From contig DATNGG010000070.1 in the NCBI GenBank assembly GCA_035605975.1, positions 1 to 64,000 on the forward strand: a DNA stretch of 64,000 nt, read 5' to 3'. Shown piece by piece: positions 31,980-39,887 of the stretch; the stretch's first letter is position 1; the number at the start of each line of letters is the position of its first letter. Made by a program: the position numbers and the translations under genes. The stretch is from CAIKMD01 sp035605975. GTDB taxonomy: Bacteria > Pseudomonadota > Alphaproteobacteria > ATCC43930 > CGMCC-115725. A model generated the notes under the pieces. It was not told the DNA's origin and did not search any database. It worked only from the letters and a program-made list of their open reading frames with translations.

Positions 31980-32948
31980 ATGCCGATCCTCACCAACCCG
32001 AATGTCACGCGCTCGCGCCTCGTCTTGGAGATCGCCTCCGAGATGATCAGCGGCAGCGATCCGCAGGAACAGCCGGATTACTACCAGGCGAAAGCCGTGC
32101 TGCGCGCAACCAAGCCCGGCGGCAAGACGGTGACCCTCTTCGGCTCGAGCACCGCCGAGGGGATCGAAGCCGTGGCGCGGGGCGAGACCGATCTCGGGAT
32201 CATCAACCCGGCCTGCGTGCTCTCGGTCGCGCTTCGCGGCAAAGGCCAATTCAAGACGCCTCTGCCGCTGCGCGCCATCGGCGTCATTCCGTCCTGGGAC
32301 CAGTTCGTCTTCGCCGTGCGCCCCGAGACCCAACTCGAGACCTTCGAGGATATCGCCCGGAAACGGCCGCGGCTGCGCGTCTCGATGCGCGGCACACCCG
32401 ACCACACGCTGCACGCGATGTTCGACGATGCCGCGGCCGCGGCCGGCTTCTCGCGACAGGACCTCGAAGCCTGGGGCGGCGGCATCCGGATGGAAGGCGC
32501 CCTTCCCTTTCCGAACACGCCGAAATTCGCGGCTCTGCTGCGCGGTGAGATCGACGCGATCTTCGACGAGGCGGCACCCTACTGGGTGAATGAAGCGCTC
32601 GCGGCCGGCATCAAGGTCCTACCCTTGGCCGAGGCGACGATGAAGACGCTCGAAGCCATGGGTTATAACCGCGCGATCATGCCGAAGCAGGATTTCCCGA
32701 AGCTGCCACGCGACGTGCTGACGCTCGATTTCAGCGGCTGGACGATCTTCGTCCACGAAAAAGCCGATGATGCGCTGGTTCAGAAAATCTGCGCCGGGCT
32801 CGATGCGCGCAAAGCGCGCATTCCCTGGGAGGAAGCCGGGCCGCTGCCGGTGGAGCGCATGGCTCGCGATGCCCGCGATACGCCGCAGCTCGTGCCGCTT
32901 CACCCAGCGGCCGAGCGCTTCTGGCGCGAGCGCGGCTATTTGGGCTGA
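31980..32948 (+). CDS. TAXI/NMT1-like solute-binding protein without signal peptide
   Basis: A 322-aa protein with a type II periplasmic-binding fold of the TAXI/NMT1-like kind: LGIINPACVLSVA, FVFAVRPETQLETFEDIA and RGEIDAIFDEAAPYWVNEA are the expected ligand-site and hinge stretches. The N-terminus MPILTNPNVTRSRL has no hydrophobic leader, so it should stay in the cytosol. The ATG follows GAGG eight bases upstream, and there is no in-frame upstream start that adds a signal sequence. It is 23 bases after an exported binding protein gene. A cytosolic sensor or enzyme role is possible. Function unknown. Confidence 0.75.
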   Translation: MPILTNPNVTRSRLVLEIASEMISGSDPQEQPDYYQAKAVLRATKPGGKTVTLFGSSTAEGIEAVARGETDLGIINPACVLSVALRGKGQFKTPLPLRAIGVIPSWDQFVFAVRPETQLETFEDIARKRPRLRVSMRGTPDHTLHAMFDDAAAAAGFSRQDLEAWGGGIRMEGALPFPNTPKFAALLRGEIDAIFDEAAPYWVNEALAAGIKVLPLAEATMKTLEAMGYNRAIMPKQDFPKLPRDVLTLDFSGWTIFVHEKADDALVQKICAGLDARKARIPWEEAGPLPVERMARDARDTPQLVPLHPAAERFWRERGYLG

Positions 32949-32961
32949 GCGCGTTCGGGGC

Positions 32962-33822
32962 TCACTTCCCCTTGAGAAACGGGAGGATGAGCGTTACGGC
33001 CTGCTCCGGCTGCTCCTCCATGATCCAATGACCGGAATTCTCGATCACCGCGGCGCGGACATCCGCGGCGGCAAAACCGATCTCGGTCGCGAGATTGGCA
33101 CCATAAGAATGATCGCCGCCGATCGCCAATACCGGCATTTGCAGCTTGCCCTTCGCGACGAGTTGTTGATTGTCGATCGCGTCTTGCGCGAAGGCGGCGA
33201 ATTGCCCGCCCAGTGCGTTGTGGATGGCGCCCGGCCGCGCATAAAGCGCCGCATAGTGATCGCGCGTTTCCTCGTCGATGCGAGACGGGTTGGCTGACAG
33301 CTCATTGTAAAAGCGGTCAAGCAAAATTCGCTCGCGTCCCGCGACCAGTCGCTCGACATCGGGGCCGCGGAAATTGAAGTGCCACACCTTCGGGCTTTTT
33401 AACTGCTCGTCCCAATGACCGATACCCGGCAGCGGCGCGTCCATCACAACCCATGTCGTGACGCACTGCGGAAACAGCGCCGCAAAAGCATAGCCCACCA
33501 TGTTTCCGATATCGTGGGTGACGAGGGCGACCGCGCGAACCCCAAGCTGATCCAGAATGACGGCAAGGTCTCGAGCCTGCGCGACCTTTTCATAGCCGCC
33601 TTCCGGATGGGACGAGAGACCCATCCCTCGCAAATCGGGAACAATGACGGTGCGGTCTTTAACGAGCGCATCGGCGAGAGGCACCCACATGTCACCGGTG
33701 TCGCCAAAGCCGTGAAGAAGGAGGATGGCGGGCCCCGTCCCGCCGAGGCGAACGTACTGAGTCCCGTCCGTCACCGCCATTTGTCTTGAACCGAACGCCT
33801 TGGGCCACGCGCCAATCGCCAT
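32962..33822 (-). CDS. Alpha/beta hydrolase, epoxide hydrolase/haloacetate dehalogenase type
   Basis: A 286-aa alpha/beta hydrolase. LLLHGFGDTGDMW is the oxyanion loop. The nucleophile elbow VTHDIGNMVGY carries aspartate instead of serine, as in epoxide hydrolases and haloacetate dehalogenases. The catalytic histidine is in ENSGHWIMEE. The ATG follows GAAGGGCATCACG. It converges on the TAXI-like gene and is 40 bases downstream of the acyl-CoA dehydrogenase genes. The substrate is unknown; the Asp nucleophile rules out a simple esterase. Confidence 0.85.
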   Translation of the reverse strand: MAIGAWPKAFGSRQMAVTDGTQYVRLGGTGPAILLLHGFGDTGDMWVPLADALVKDRTVIVPDLRGMGLSSHPEGGYEKVAQARDLAVILDQLGVRAVALVTHDIGNMVGYAFAALFPQCVTTWVVMDAPLPGIGHWDEQLKSPKVWHFNFRGPDVERLVAGRERILLDRFYNELSANPSRIDEETRDHYAALYARPGAIHNALGGQFAAFAQDAIDNQQLVAKGKLQMPVLAIGGDHSYGANLATEIGFAAADVRAAVIENSGHWIMEEQPEQAVTLILPFLKGK

Positions 33823-33862
33823 CGTGATGCCCTTCAGTCCGTGTCGCCGCTTCGAATAATCA

Positions 33863-35014
33863 TCACTGCGGCTTCAGGCCCATCAGCCCGGCAATGAGAT
33901 TGCGCTGAATCTGCGAGGTGCCGGCGGCGACCGTCGCGACCCGTGCATCGCGATAGTGGCGCTCCATGTCGAATTCGCGGTTATAGCCATAGCCGCCGAA
34001 AATCTGCATGCCCTGATTCGCGACCTTGGCGTAGGTCTCTGACGCAAAGAGCTTCGCCATGGTGATGTCCCTGAGCGCGTCCTCGCCGCGATCGACCAGC
34101 GACGCGCATTGATAGACGAGCGCGCGCGCTGCCGCGACTTCGGTTGCCATATCGGCGAGCATATGCGCGATGGCCTGAAAAGTGCCGATCGGACGGCCGA
34201 ATTGCTTGCGCTCCTTGGCATAGGCGAGGGCGAGATCGACGCAGCCCTGCGCGCCGCCCAAATCCGAGGCCGCGGCGATGACGCGCTCGACCTGAAGCCC
34301 CGACATCACGCAGTCCCAGCCCTTGTTCTCGCCGCCGATCAGGCGCTCGGCCGGCACGCGCACCTCCTTGAAGAAAATCTCGTAGGTGCCGGTGCAGTAG
34401 CGCCCGAGCATGTCGAGCTTTCGGAGCTCGACTCCGGGCGTGTCGTTGTCGACGAGGAAGAGCGACAGGCTCTGGCGGTAATGCGCCTTGGGGTCGGTCT
34501 TCACATAGACATTGATGACATTGTGCTTGGCGCCGGCGCCAGTCGCCCAGAGCTTCTGCCCGTCGATTACCCAGTGATCGCCGTCGCGCCGGGCAACCGT
34601 TCGCATCGCGCCGATATCCGAGCCCGCATCGGGCTCCGACATCGAGATCGACATTTTGATCTCGCCCTTGACGAGCTTCGGCAGCCAATGGCGCTTCTGC
34701 TCGTCCGAGCCCTTGCGCTGGATGTTGAGGCCGCAGAAGAGGCTGCCGCCGATCATCATGCTGAGATCGGCGCTCGTGCGCGAAATCTCCTCCATGACGA
34801 TCGCAGCATCGACCGCGCCGCCGCCGAGCCCGCCATAAGTTTCGGCGAAAGGCAGCGCGAGCAGCCCCGCTTCGACCCAGGCATCATAGAGCGCATAGGG
34901 GTAGGATTTCTCGTGGTCGAGCTTGCGCATCACCTCGGGCGGGCAATGCTTCGCCATCAGCTTCTTGACGCTGTCGCGCAGCAGAACCTGCTCTTCGCTG
35001 AAGCGGCAATCCAT
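33863..35014 (-). CDS. Acyl-CoA dehydrogenase, tandem copy B
   Basis: A 383-aa FAD acyl-CoA dehydrogenase. It has SMSEPDAGSDIGAMRT and GQKLWATGAGAKHN (FAD loops), RKQFGRPIGTFQAIAHM and QIFGGYGYNREFDMERHYRDAR. The C-terminal catalytic Glu of medium-chain enzymes is replaced (VAAGTSQIQR). E243 in GLQVERVI is at the alternative position used by isovaleryl- and long-chain acyl-CoA dehydrogenases. The ATG at 35012-35014 follows CGGAGGAAAGCC. It is closely related to the upstream gene at 35049, 34 bases away, so they are a tandem duplication. Substrate unknown, probably branched or aromatic acyl-CoA. Confidence 0.9.
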   Translation of the reverse strand: MDCRFSEEQVLLRDSVKKLMAKHCPPEVMRKLDHEKSYPYALYDAWVEAGLLALPFAETYGGLGGGAVDAAIVMEEISRTSADLSMMIGGSLFCGLNIQRKGSDEQKRHWLPKLVKGEIKMSISMSEPDAGSDIGAMRTVARRDGDHWVIDGQKLWATGAGAKHNVINVYVKTDPKAHYRQSLSLFLVDNDTPGVELRKLDMLGRYCTGTYEIFFKEVRVPAERLIGGENKGWDCVMSGLQVERVIAAASDLGGAQGCVDLALAYAKERKQFGRPIGTFQAIAHMLADMATEVAAARALVYQCASLVDRGEDALRDITMAKLFASETYAKVANQGMQIFGGYGYNREFDMERHYRDARVATVAAGTSQIQRNLIAGLMGLKPQ

Positions 35015-35048
35015 GGCTTTCCTCCGCCCGAGAGGCGCAGCGCGCCGT

Positions 35049-36209
35049 CTATTGGACCTTATGCCCCATGAGGTTGGCGATGAGGTTGCGCTGGATTTGC
35101 GAGGAGCCCGCGGCAACCGTCGCGACGCGCGCGTCGCGATAATGGCGTTGCATGTCGAACTCCATGTTGTAGCCGTAGCCGCCCAGCACCTGCATGCCCA
35201 TATTGGCGAGCTTCGCATAAGTCTCGGCGCAGAAGAGCTTCGCCATGGTGATCTCCTTCAGCGCATTCTGGCCCGAGGCAACCATCCAGGCGGCGCGGTA
35301 CATCAAGGAGCGCGCGGCTTCGGCCTCGGTCTCCATATCGGCGAGCATATGCGCGATCGCCTGGAAGCTGCCGATCGGGCGCCCGAATTGCTTGCGCTCC
35401 TTGGCGTAGCTCGAGGCGATCTCGACCACGGCGCGCGCACCGCCGCAGGAGCTCGCCGCCGAGACGACGCGCTCGACCTGAAGCCCGGAGAGGACGAAAT
35501 CGAAACCCTTGTTGAGCCCGGCCTCGCCGCCGACCAGCCGATCGGCCGGAACCTTCACGTCTTTCAAAAAAATTTCATAAGTCCCGGTGCAGCGCCGGCC
35601 GAGCATGTCGAGTTTGCGCATCTCGATGCCCGGCGTGTCCTTGTCGATGAGGAAGAGCGACATGCCTTGGCGGTAATGCGCCTTGGTGTCGGTCTTCACA
35701 TACATGTTGATGACATTGTTCTTCGCGGCCGCGCCCGTCGCCCAAAGCTTCTGGCCGTTGATCACCCAGCCATTGCCCTCGCGCACCGCGGCCGTGCGCA
35801 TCGCGCCGACATCGGAGCCGGCATCGGGCTCCGACATCGAGATCGAGAAGCGGATCTCGCCCGACAAAAGCTTCGGCAGCCAATGGCGCTTCTGCTCCTC
35901 CGAGGCTTTGCGCAGGAGGTTGAGGCCGCAGAACATGCTGCCGCCCAAGGCCATGCAGAGATCGGTGCTGCGCGAGGAAATTTCCTCGGCGATGATCGCG
36001 AGATCGACGGCATTGCCGCCGAGCCCGCCATACTCCTCGGGGAACGGCATGGCGAGAAGTCCCGCCTTGATCCATTCGTCATAGAGCTCATAAGGATAAG
36101 CCTGCTCGCGCTCGAGGCGGCGGATGTAATCGGGCGTCGCGTGCTTATCCATCAGCTTGCGGACGCTGTCGCGCAGCAGGTTCTGCTCGTCGGTGAAGCC
36201 GAAATCCAT
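35049..36209 (-). CDS. Acyl-CoA dehydrogenase, tandem copy A
   Basis: A 386-aa paralogue of the 33863 product with the same domain order. It has SMSEPDAGSDVGAMRT, GQKLWATGAAAKNN, RKQFGRPIGSFQAIAHM and QVLGGYGYNMEFDMQRHYRDAR. A367 occupies the usual catalytic Glu site (VAAGSSQIQR), and E246 in GLQVERVV is the likely base. It has a small insertion (EAGLNKG) relative to copy B. It follows the CoA transferase gene by 11 bases in one minus-strand operon: CoA transferase, copy A, copy B, hydrolase. This reads as acid activation, dehydrogenation and then further processing. Confidence 0.9.
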   Translation of the reverse strand: MDFGFTDEQNLLRDSVRKLMDKHATPDYIRRLEREQAYPYELYDEWIKAGLLAMPFPEEYGGLGGNAVDLAIIAEEISSRSTDLCMALGGSMFCGLNLLRKASEEQKRHWLPKLLSGEIRFSISMSEPDAGSDVGAMRTAAVREGNGWVINGQKLWATGAAAKNNVINMYVKTDTKAHYRQGMSLFLIDKDTPGIEMRKLDMLGRRCTGTYEIFLKDVKVPADRLVGGEAGLNKGFDFVLSGLQVERVVSAASSCGGARAVVEIASSYAKERKQFGRPIGSFQAIAHMLADMETEAEAARSLMYRAAWMVASGQNALKEITMAKLFCAETYAKLANMGMQVLGGYGYNMEFDMQRHYRDARVATVAAGSSQIQRNLIANLMGHKVQ

Positions 36210-36220
36210 GTCGAACGCTC

Positions 36221-37420
36221 CTAAACCGCGCCGTTCTTGCGGAACGCTTCGATCTCCGCCTTGCCGTAGCCGAACTCCGCCAGAATCTCATCGGCCTGCT
36301 CGGCATAGTCGGGCGCGCCCGAGATCATCGCGGTCGGGGTGCGGCTCAACCGCAGGGGCTGGCCGATCAGCTTGATCGCCCCAAGGGCTTTCGAGTTGAC
36401 GGTCTGGGCGATGCCAAGATGCCTCACCTGCGGATCGGCGAAGCTCTGATCGATGGTGTAAACGGGGCCGCAGGGAATGCCCGCCGCGTTGAGGCGCTCG
36501 ATCAGCGCGGCGGTGGTCTCTTGCTCGGTATAGGCGGTGACGAGCGCGTTGAGCGCATCGCGATGCTTGCGCCGCAGAACCGGCGTTGCGTAATCGGCGT
36601 GATTGACCAAATCCTCGCGGCCGATTGCGGTGCAGAAGCGCCGCCACATCGGCGGCGTCGGCGCGATGTTGATGTATCCGTCGCGCGTCTTGAATGTGCC
36701 GGTCGGCGCGCCGGTCGGATGATTGTTGCCCGCCTGGCGCGGCACCTCGCCTTTCATCAGATAGCGCGCGCCCTGGAAATCGAGCATGAAGAGCAGCGCT
36801 TCCAACAGCGAGGTCTGAACCCATTGGCCGCGGCCCGAGCTCTGACGCTCGTGCAGCGCGACGAGAATGCCGATCGCGGCGGAAAGACCCGCGGTGAGAT
36901 CGCCGACGGCGATGCCCGCGCGCATCGGACCGCGGCCTTCCTCGCCCGTCACGGACATCAGGCCCGACATGCCTTGCGCGATCTGATCGACCCCGGGGCG
37001 GTCGCGATAAGGTCCGTCCTGGCCGAAGCCCGAGATGCTGGCGTAAATAACACGCGGATTGATCGCGCTGAGCGCTTCGTAATCGATGCCGAGCCGGGTT
37101 TTGACGTCGGGCCGATAGTTCTCGAGGACGATATCGGCCTTCTCCACCATGCGGCGGAAGATGGCGAGCCCGTCCTTATGCTTCAAATTGAGCGCCATCG
37201 CCCGCTTGTTGCGGTGGAGATTCTGGAAATCGGGATCGTGGCGCGCCGAGAAATCCGATGGGCCGCCGCCATCCGTGCCGCCTTCCTCGCGCGCATCGAT
37301 CTTGATGACATTGGCGCCCCAATCGGCGAACACGCGCGCGCAAGTGGGACCGGCGCGCACCCGCGTCAGATCGAGCACGAGCAAATCTTGCAGCGCGGTG
37401 GATGCAGGACGAAACGGCAT
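36221..37420 (-). CDS. CaiB/BaiF family CoA transferase (class III)
   Basis: A 399-aa class III CoA transferase. It has LLVLDLTRVRAGPTCARVFADWG at the N-terminus, HRNKRAMALNL, and VLENYRPDV. The catalytic aspartate is in RPGVDQIAQGMSG, and GAPTGTFKTRDGYINIA is the C-terminal family stretch. The ATG at 37418-37420 follows CAGGAGACCCTA; a start six codons upstream lacks this spacing. It is first in the operon with the two acyl-CoA dehydrogenases, and so probably supplies their CoA ester. A palindromic repeat element lies just upstream. Confidence 0.9.
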   Translation of the reverse strand: MPFRPASTALQDLLVLDLTRVRAGPTCARVFADWGANVIKIDAREEGGTDGGGPSDFSARHDPDFQNLHRNKRAMALNLKHKDGLAIFRRMVEKADIVLENYRPDVKTRLGIDYEALSAINPRVIYASISGFGQDGPYRDRPGVDQIAQGMSGLMSVTGEEGRGPMRAGIAVGDLTAGLSAAIGILVALHERQSSGRGQWVQTSLLEALLFMLDFQGARYLMKGEVPRQAGNNHPTGAPTGTFKTRDGYINIAPTPPMWRRFCTAIGREDLVNHADYATPVLRRKHRDALNALVTAYTEQETTAALIERLNAAGIPCGPVYTIDQSFADPQVRHLGIAQTVNSKALGAIKLIGQPLRLSRTPTAMISGAPDYAEQADEILAEFGYGKAEIEAFRKNGAV

Positions 37421-37438
37421 TAGGGTCTCCTGGCACAA

Positions 37439-37531
37439 ATGCCGTCACCCCCGCGAAAGCGGGGGTCCAGAGGTGCTGTCTCAGACTTCGGCGTGACACT
37501 TCTGGATGCCCGCTTGCGCGAGCATGACGAT
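37439..37531. repeat. Intergenic palindromic (REP-like) element
   Basis: CACCCCCGCGAAAGCGGGGGTCC forms a strong hairpin (stem CCCCCGC/GCGGGGG, GAAA-type loop). It is followed after a short linker by GGATGCCCGCTTGCGCGAGCATGACG, the degenerate partner of the same repeat type. Such paired elements recur in intergenic DNA of alphaproteobacteria. It lies between the CoA transferase and the alpha/beta hydrolase gene upstream of it. Confidence 0.7.
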
Positions 37532-37541
37532 GAAAGAGTCA

Positions 37542-38372
37542 TCAGATTCGACTTTTCTCGGCCGCGGCGATGAAATCCTCGACAAGCCGATTGACGCGCT
37601 CGGGTTCTTCGAGGTTCACCCCATGGCCGGTGTTCGGCAGGATTTCGAGCCGCGCGCCGGGCAAGGTCTCGGCCAGGAACCGGCTGGGCTTGGCGCAGCC
37701 CTGATCGTCGCCGCCGAGCACGATAAGCGCCGGGATCGTCATCGCCGCGATGCGCTCTTTATGCGCATAAAGCGGCGGGCGGCGCTTTTGCACGCCGCGC
37801 ACCGTGTTGGCGAGGCCCTCGATCGAGAAACCCTCGATCTCACGCAGGAATTTCGCGTATTCCGCCGGATTCTTGTCCTTGAGCTTCACCCGCGCCGGCG
37901 AGGTGGTGAAATTCTCCTTGAGCTGCGCCATGCCGTTCTGCTCGATGCGCGCCGCCATCGCTTCCATCGTCGCCATGTAGTCTTCGGGCTTGGCATCGGA
38001 GCCGCTGCCGATGCTGCAGAGGATCGCCGAGCGCACGCGCGCCGGATGCGCCAGCGCGAATTGCAGCGCCGCCGCCGAGCCCATCGAGACGCCCATGACA
38101 TGCGCATCCTTGGCGCCCGCCGCGTCCAGCACCGCGCCGATATCGGCGGCGGCGATGTCCTGCGAATAGGATTGGGCGTTGGGCGGCACCGCCGAAGGCG
38201 GATAGCCGCGCGCATTGAAGGCGATGCAGCGGAAGCGCGGCTTCAGCGCCGCGACCTGCAGATCGAAAGAATGCAGCGTGCCGGCGAGCTCGTGAACGAA
38301 GATGATGGCCGGGCCTTCGCCCGCGACTTCGTAGTGGAGTTTCACGCCGTCGGCAGCAATGGCGACCGGCAT
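37542..38372 (-). CDS. Alpha/beta hydrolase (serine nucleophile)
   Basis: A 276-aa alpha/beta hydrolase. The oxyanion loop is FVHELAGTLHSF (HE in place of the usual HG). The nucleophile elbow is GVSMGSAAAL, the acid is in LGGDDQGC and the histidine in NTGHGVN. This is the 3-oxoadipate enol-lactonase/ring-cleavage hydrolase branch by general appearance. The start follows AGAGGCGGTC and is eight bases downstream of the SDR gene, so they are co-transcribed. The substrate is unknown; a lactone or C-C bond hydrolysis is plausible. Confidence 0.85.
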   Translation of the reverse strand: MPVAIAADGVKLHYEVAGEGPAIIFVHELAGTLHSFDLQVAALKPRFRCIAFNARGYPPSAVPPNAQSYSQDIAAADIGAVLDAAGAKDAHVMGVSMGSAAALQFALAHPARVRSAILCSIGSGSDAKPEDYMATMEAMAARIEQNGMAQLKENFTTSPARVKLKDKNPAEYAKFLREIEGFSIEGLANTVRGVQKRRPPLYAHKERIAAMTIPALIVLGGDDQGCAKPSRFLAETLPGARLEILPNTGHGVNLEEPERVNRLVEDFIAAAEKSRI

Positions 38373-38380
38373 GACCGCCT

Positions 38381-39163
38381 CTAGGCGTGGGAGTGGCGGT
38401 TGGCGAGACCGCCATCGATGGTCACGACCGTGCCGCTGATATAGCTCGAATGGTCGGAGGCGAGGAACGCCACCATCGGCGCCACCTCCTCGACCGATGC
38501 GGGGCGCTTATAGGGCATATTGGCGAAGCTCTCGGTGTAGCGGTTCTCGTCGCCCAATTCGCGTTTGGCGCGGATCTTGCCGAGATAGACCGTGCGGTCG
38601 GTCAAGACCGGCCCGGGATTGACGGCGAGCACGCGCACGCCATGATCGATGCTGCGCCCGCCCATGGCACGCGCGAAGGCCATCAGCGAGGCATTGCCGG
38701 CGGCGCCGGCGATATAGCCGAAGTCGAGCTTCTCGCCGCCCAGCCCGCAGATGCAGATGATGACGCCCTTGCCGTGCTCCGACATCAGGCGGAAATAGGA
38801 CCGCGTCAGGTTGACATAGCCATAGACTTTGAGGTCCCAGCCGGCGCGCCAGGCCTTGTCGTCGACCTCGAAAATCGTGCCGCCCGGAATCGCTCCGGCG
38901 TTGTTGATGAGGATATCGACATCGGGAAAGCGCTGAACCAGCCGATCGCGCTGCGCCTGATCGGACAGATCGAGCGCCATGGTCTCGACCTTGACCTTCC
39001 ACTTGCCGCGCAGCTCGGCGGCGTTGGCTTCGAGCTGGTCGGCGGAACGCGCGGCGAGGACGAGATTGACGCCTTCCGATGCAAAGCATTGCGCGACGGC
39101 GAGGCCGATGCCCTTCGATGCGCCGGTAATGAGCGCCGTGCGCCCGTGAAGGTGCAAATCCAT
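38381..39163 (-). CDS. SDR-family oxidoreductase lacking YxxxK lysine
   Basis: A 260-aa classical-length short-chain dehydrogenase. The cofactor site TGASKGIG (13-20) and the NNAG motif (87-90) are intact, and the C-terminus SSYISGTVVTIDGGL is typical. The catalytic segment reads DFGYIAGAAGN: Y150 is present but the lysine four residues on is A154, and the usual catalytic serine is missing from ICICGLGG. It should bind NAD(P) yet may not work by the standard mechanism. It heads a two-gene operon with the alpha/beta hydrolase. Confidence 0.85.
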   Translation of the reverse strand: MDLHLHGRTALITGASKGIGLAVAQCFASEGVNLVLAARSADQLEANAAELRGKWKVKVETMALDLSDQAQRDRLVQRFPDVDILINNAGAIPGGTIFEVDDKAWRAGWDLKVYGYVNLTRSYFRLMSEHGKGVIICICGLGGEKLDFGYIAGAAGNASLMAFARAMGGRSIDHGVRVLAVNPGPVLTDRTVYLGKIRAKRELGDENRYTESFANMPYKRPASVEEVAPMVAFLASDHSSYISGTVVTIDGGLANRHSHA

Positions 39164-39246
39164 TCCCAGCGTCCCTCGCCGATTATTGTCTCGGCGCCAT
39201 CTTTGCCGATCGATCCCAGAGGGTCAATCGGCGGCGCCGCGGCGCG

Positions 39247-39747
39247 TTACGCCATATTGCCGCGAATGAGCGAGCGCAGCAGGATGTTCATCCGGCTCCA
39301 TTCCTCGCCGAGCACGCTGAAAACCGAATCATGCGCGGCAAGCCCCGCGGCGAAAGCGCGCTGAAGGATGTCCTTTCCCGCGGCGGTCAGGCGCACTTCC
39401 ACGACGCGCCGGTCGGTCGCGCAGGCGGTGCGCGAGATATAGCCGTCCGCCGCCAGGGCGCGAAGATTCTTCGACACCATCATCTTCTCGACACCGGTAA
39501 AGTCCGACAGCCGGATTTGCGACGGCGCCTGGCCGCAATTGATGAGGTAATAGGCCGCGGCGAGCAGGACATAGCGCACCGGCGTCAGGCCGAGCGGCTT
39601 GAGCTCGCGCCCGACCTGCCGCTGCCAGAGATGGCTCGCTTGCCATAGCCGGTAGCCGAGAAGGATTTCCGGCGGCACGGGGACCCCGGGCCCGGCTTCG
39701 CCCTGCTGCTTCCTGGTCCTGTCGCTTCTCGTGCTCTCTTGCTCCAT
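39247..39747 (-). CDS. MarR-family transcriptional regulator
   Basis: A 166-aa winged-helix regulator. The DNA-binding region runs from about GQAPSQIRLSDFTGVEKMMVSKNLRAL (helix-turn-helix) to the wing TACATDRRVVEVRLTAAGK. MarR regulators commonly sense hydroxycinnamoyl-CoA or aromatic acids and control ferBA-type genes (FerC, CouR), so that role is plausible here but unproven. The ATG at 39745-39747 is preferred because a promoter at 39796-39824 would start transcription near 39789; a GTG at 39780 is possible. It lies between the SDR gene and the amidohydrolase gene, all on the same strand. Confidence 0.85.
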   Translation of the reverse strand: MEQESTRSDRTRKQQGEAGPGVPVPPEILLGYRLWQASHLWQRQVGRELKPLGLTPVRYVLLAAAYYLINCGQAPSQIRLSDFTGVEKMMVSKNLRALAADGYISRTACATDRRVVEVRLTAAGKDILQRAFAAGLAAHDSVFSVLGEEWSRMNILLRSLIRGNMA

Positions 39748-39795
39748 CGCGTTGCCAGCAATCGGTGTCCCCGTTCGCACCCGAAAGCGGCAACC

Positions 39796-39824
39796 ATGAT
39801 ATATAGAAGCGCGGCATCCGTCGA
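39796..39824 (-). promoter_or_regulatory. Candidate sigma-70 promoter for marR gene
   Basis: Read on the minus strand, -35 TCGACG (39819-39824) and -10 TATCAT (39796-39801) are separated by exactly 17 bases. Transcription would start about 40 bases before the MarR ATG. The sequence is locally A/T-rich in an otherwise GC-rich region. Confidence 0.4.
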
Positions 39825-39887
39825 TAGACTATTGGGCGAGAATTGAGCCGACAGAGCGGCCGCGGCGCGGCCCCTGCTCTGCCGCCC

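Noticed and set aside
35015..35218. N-terminal extension of acyl-CoA dehydrogenase copy B.
   Set aside because: The extension is a frame-shadow of the C-terminal end of copy A; the family start with a strong ribosome site is at 35014.
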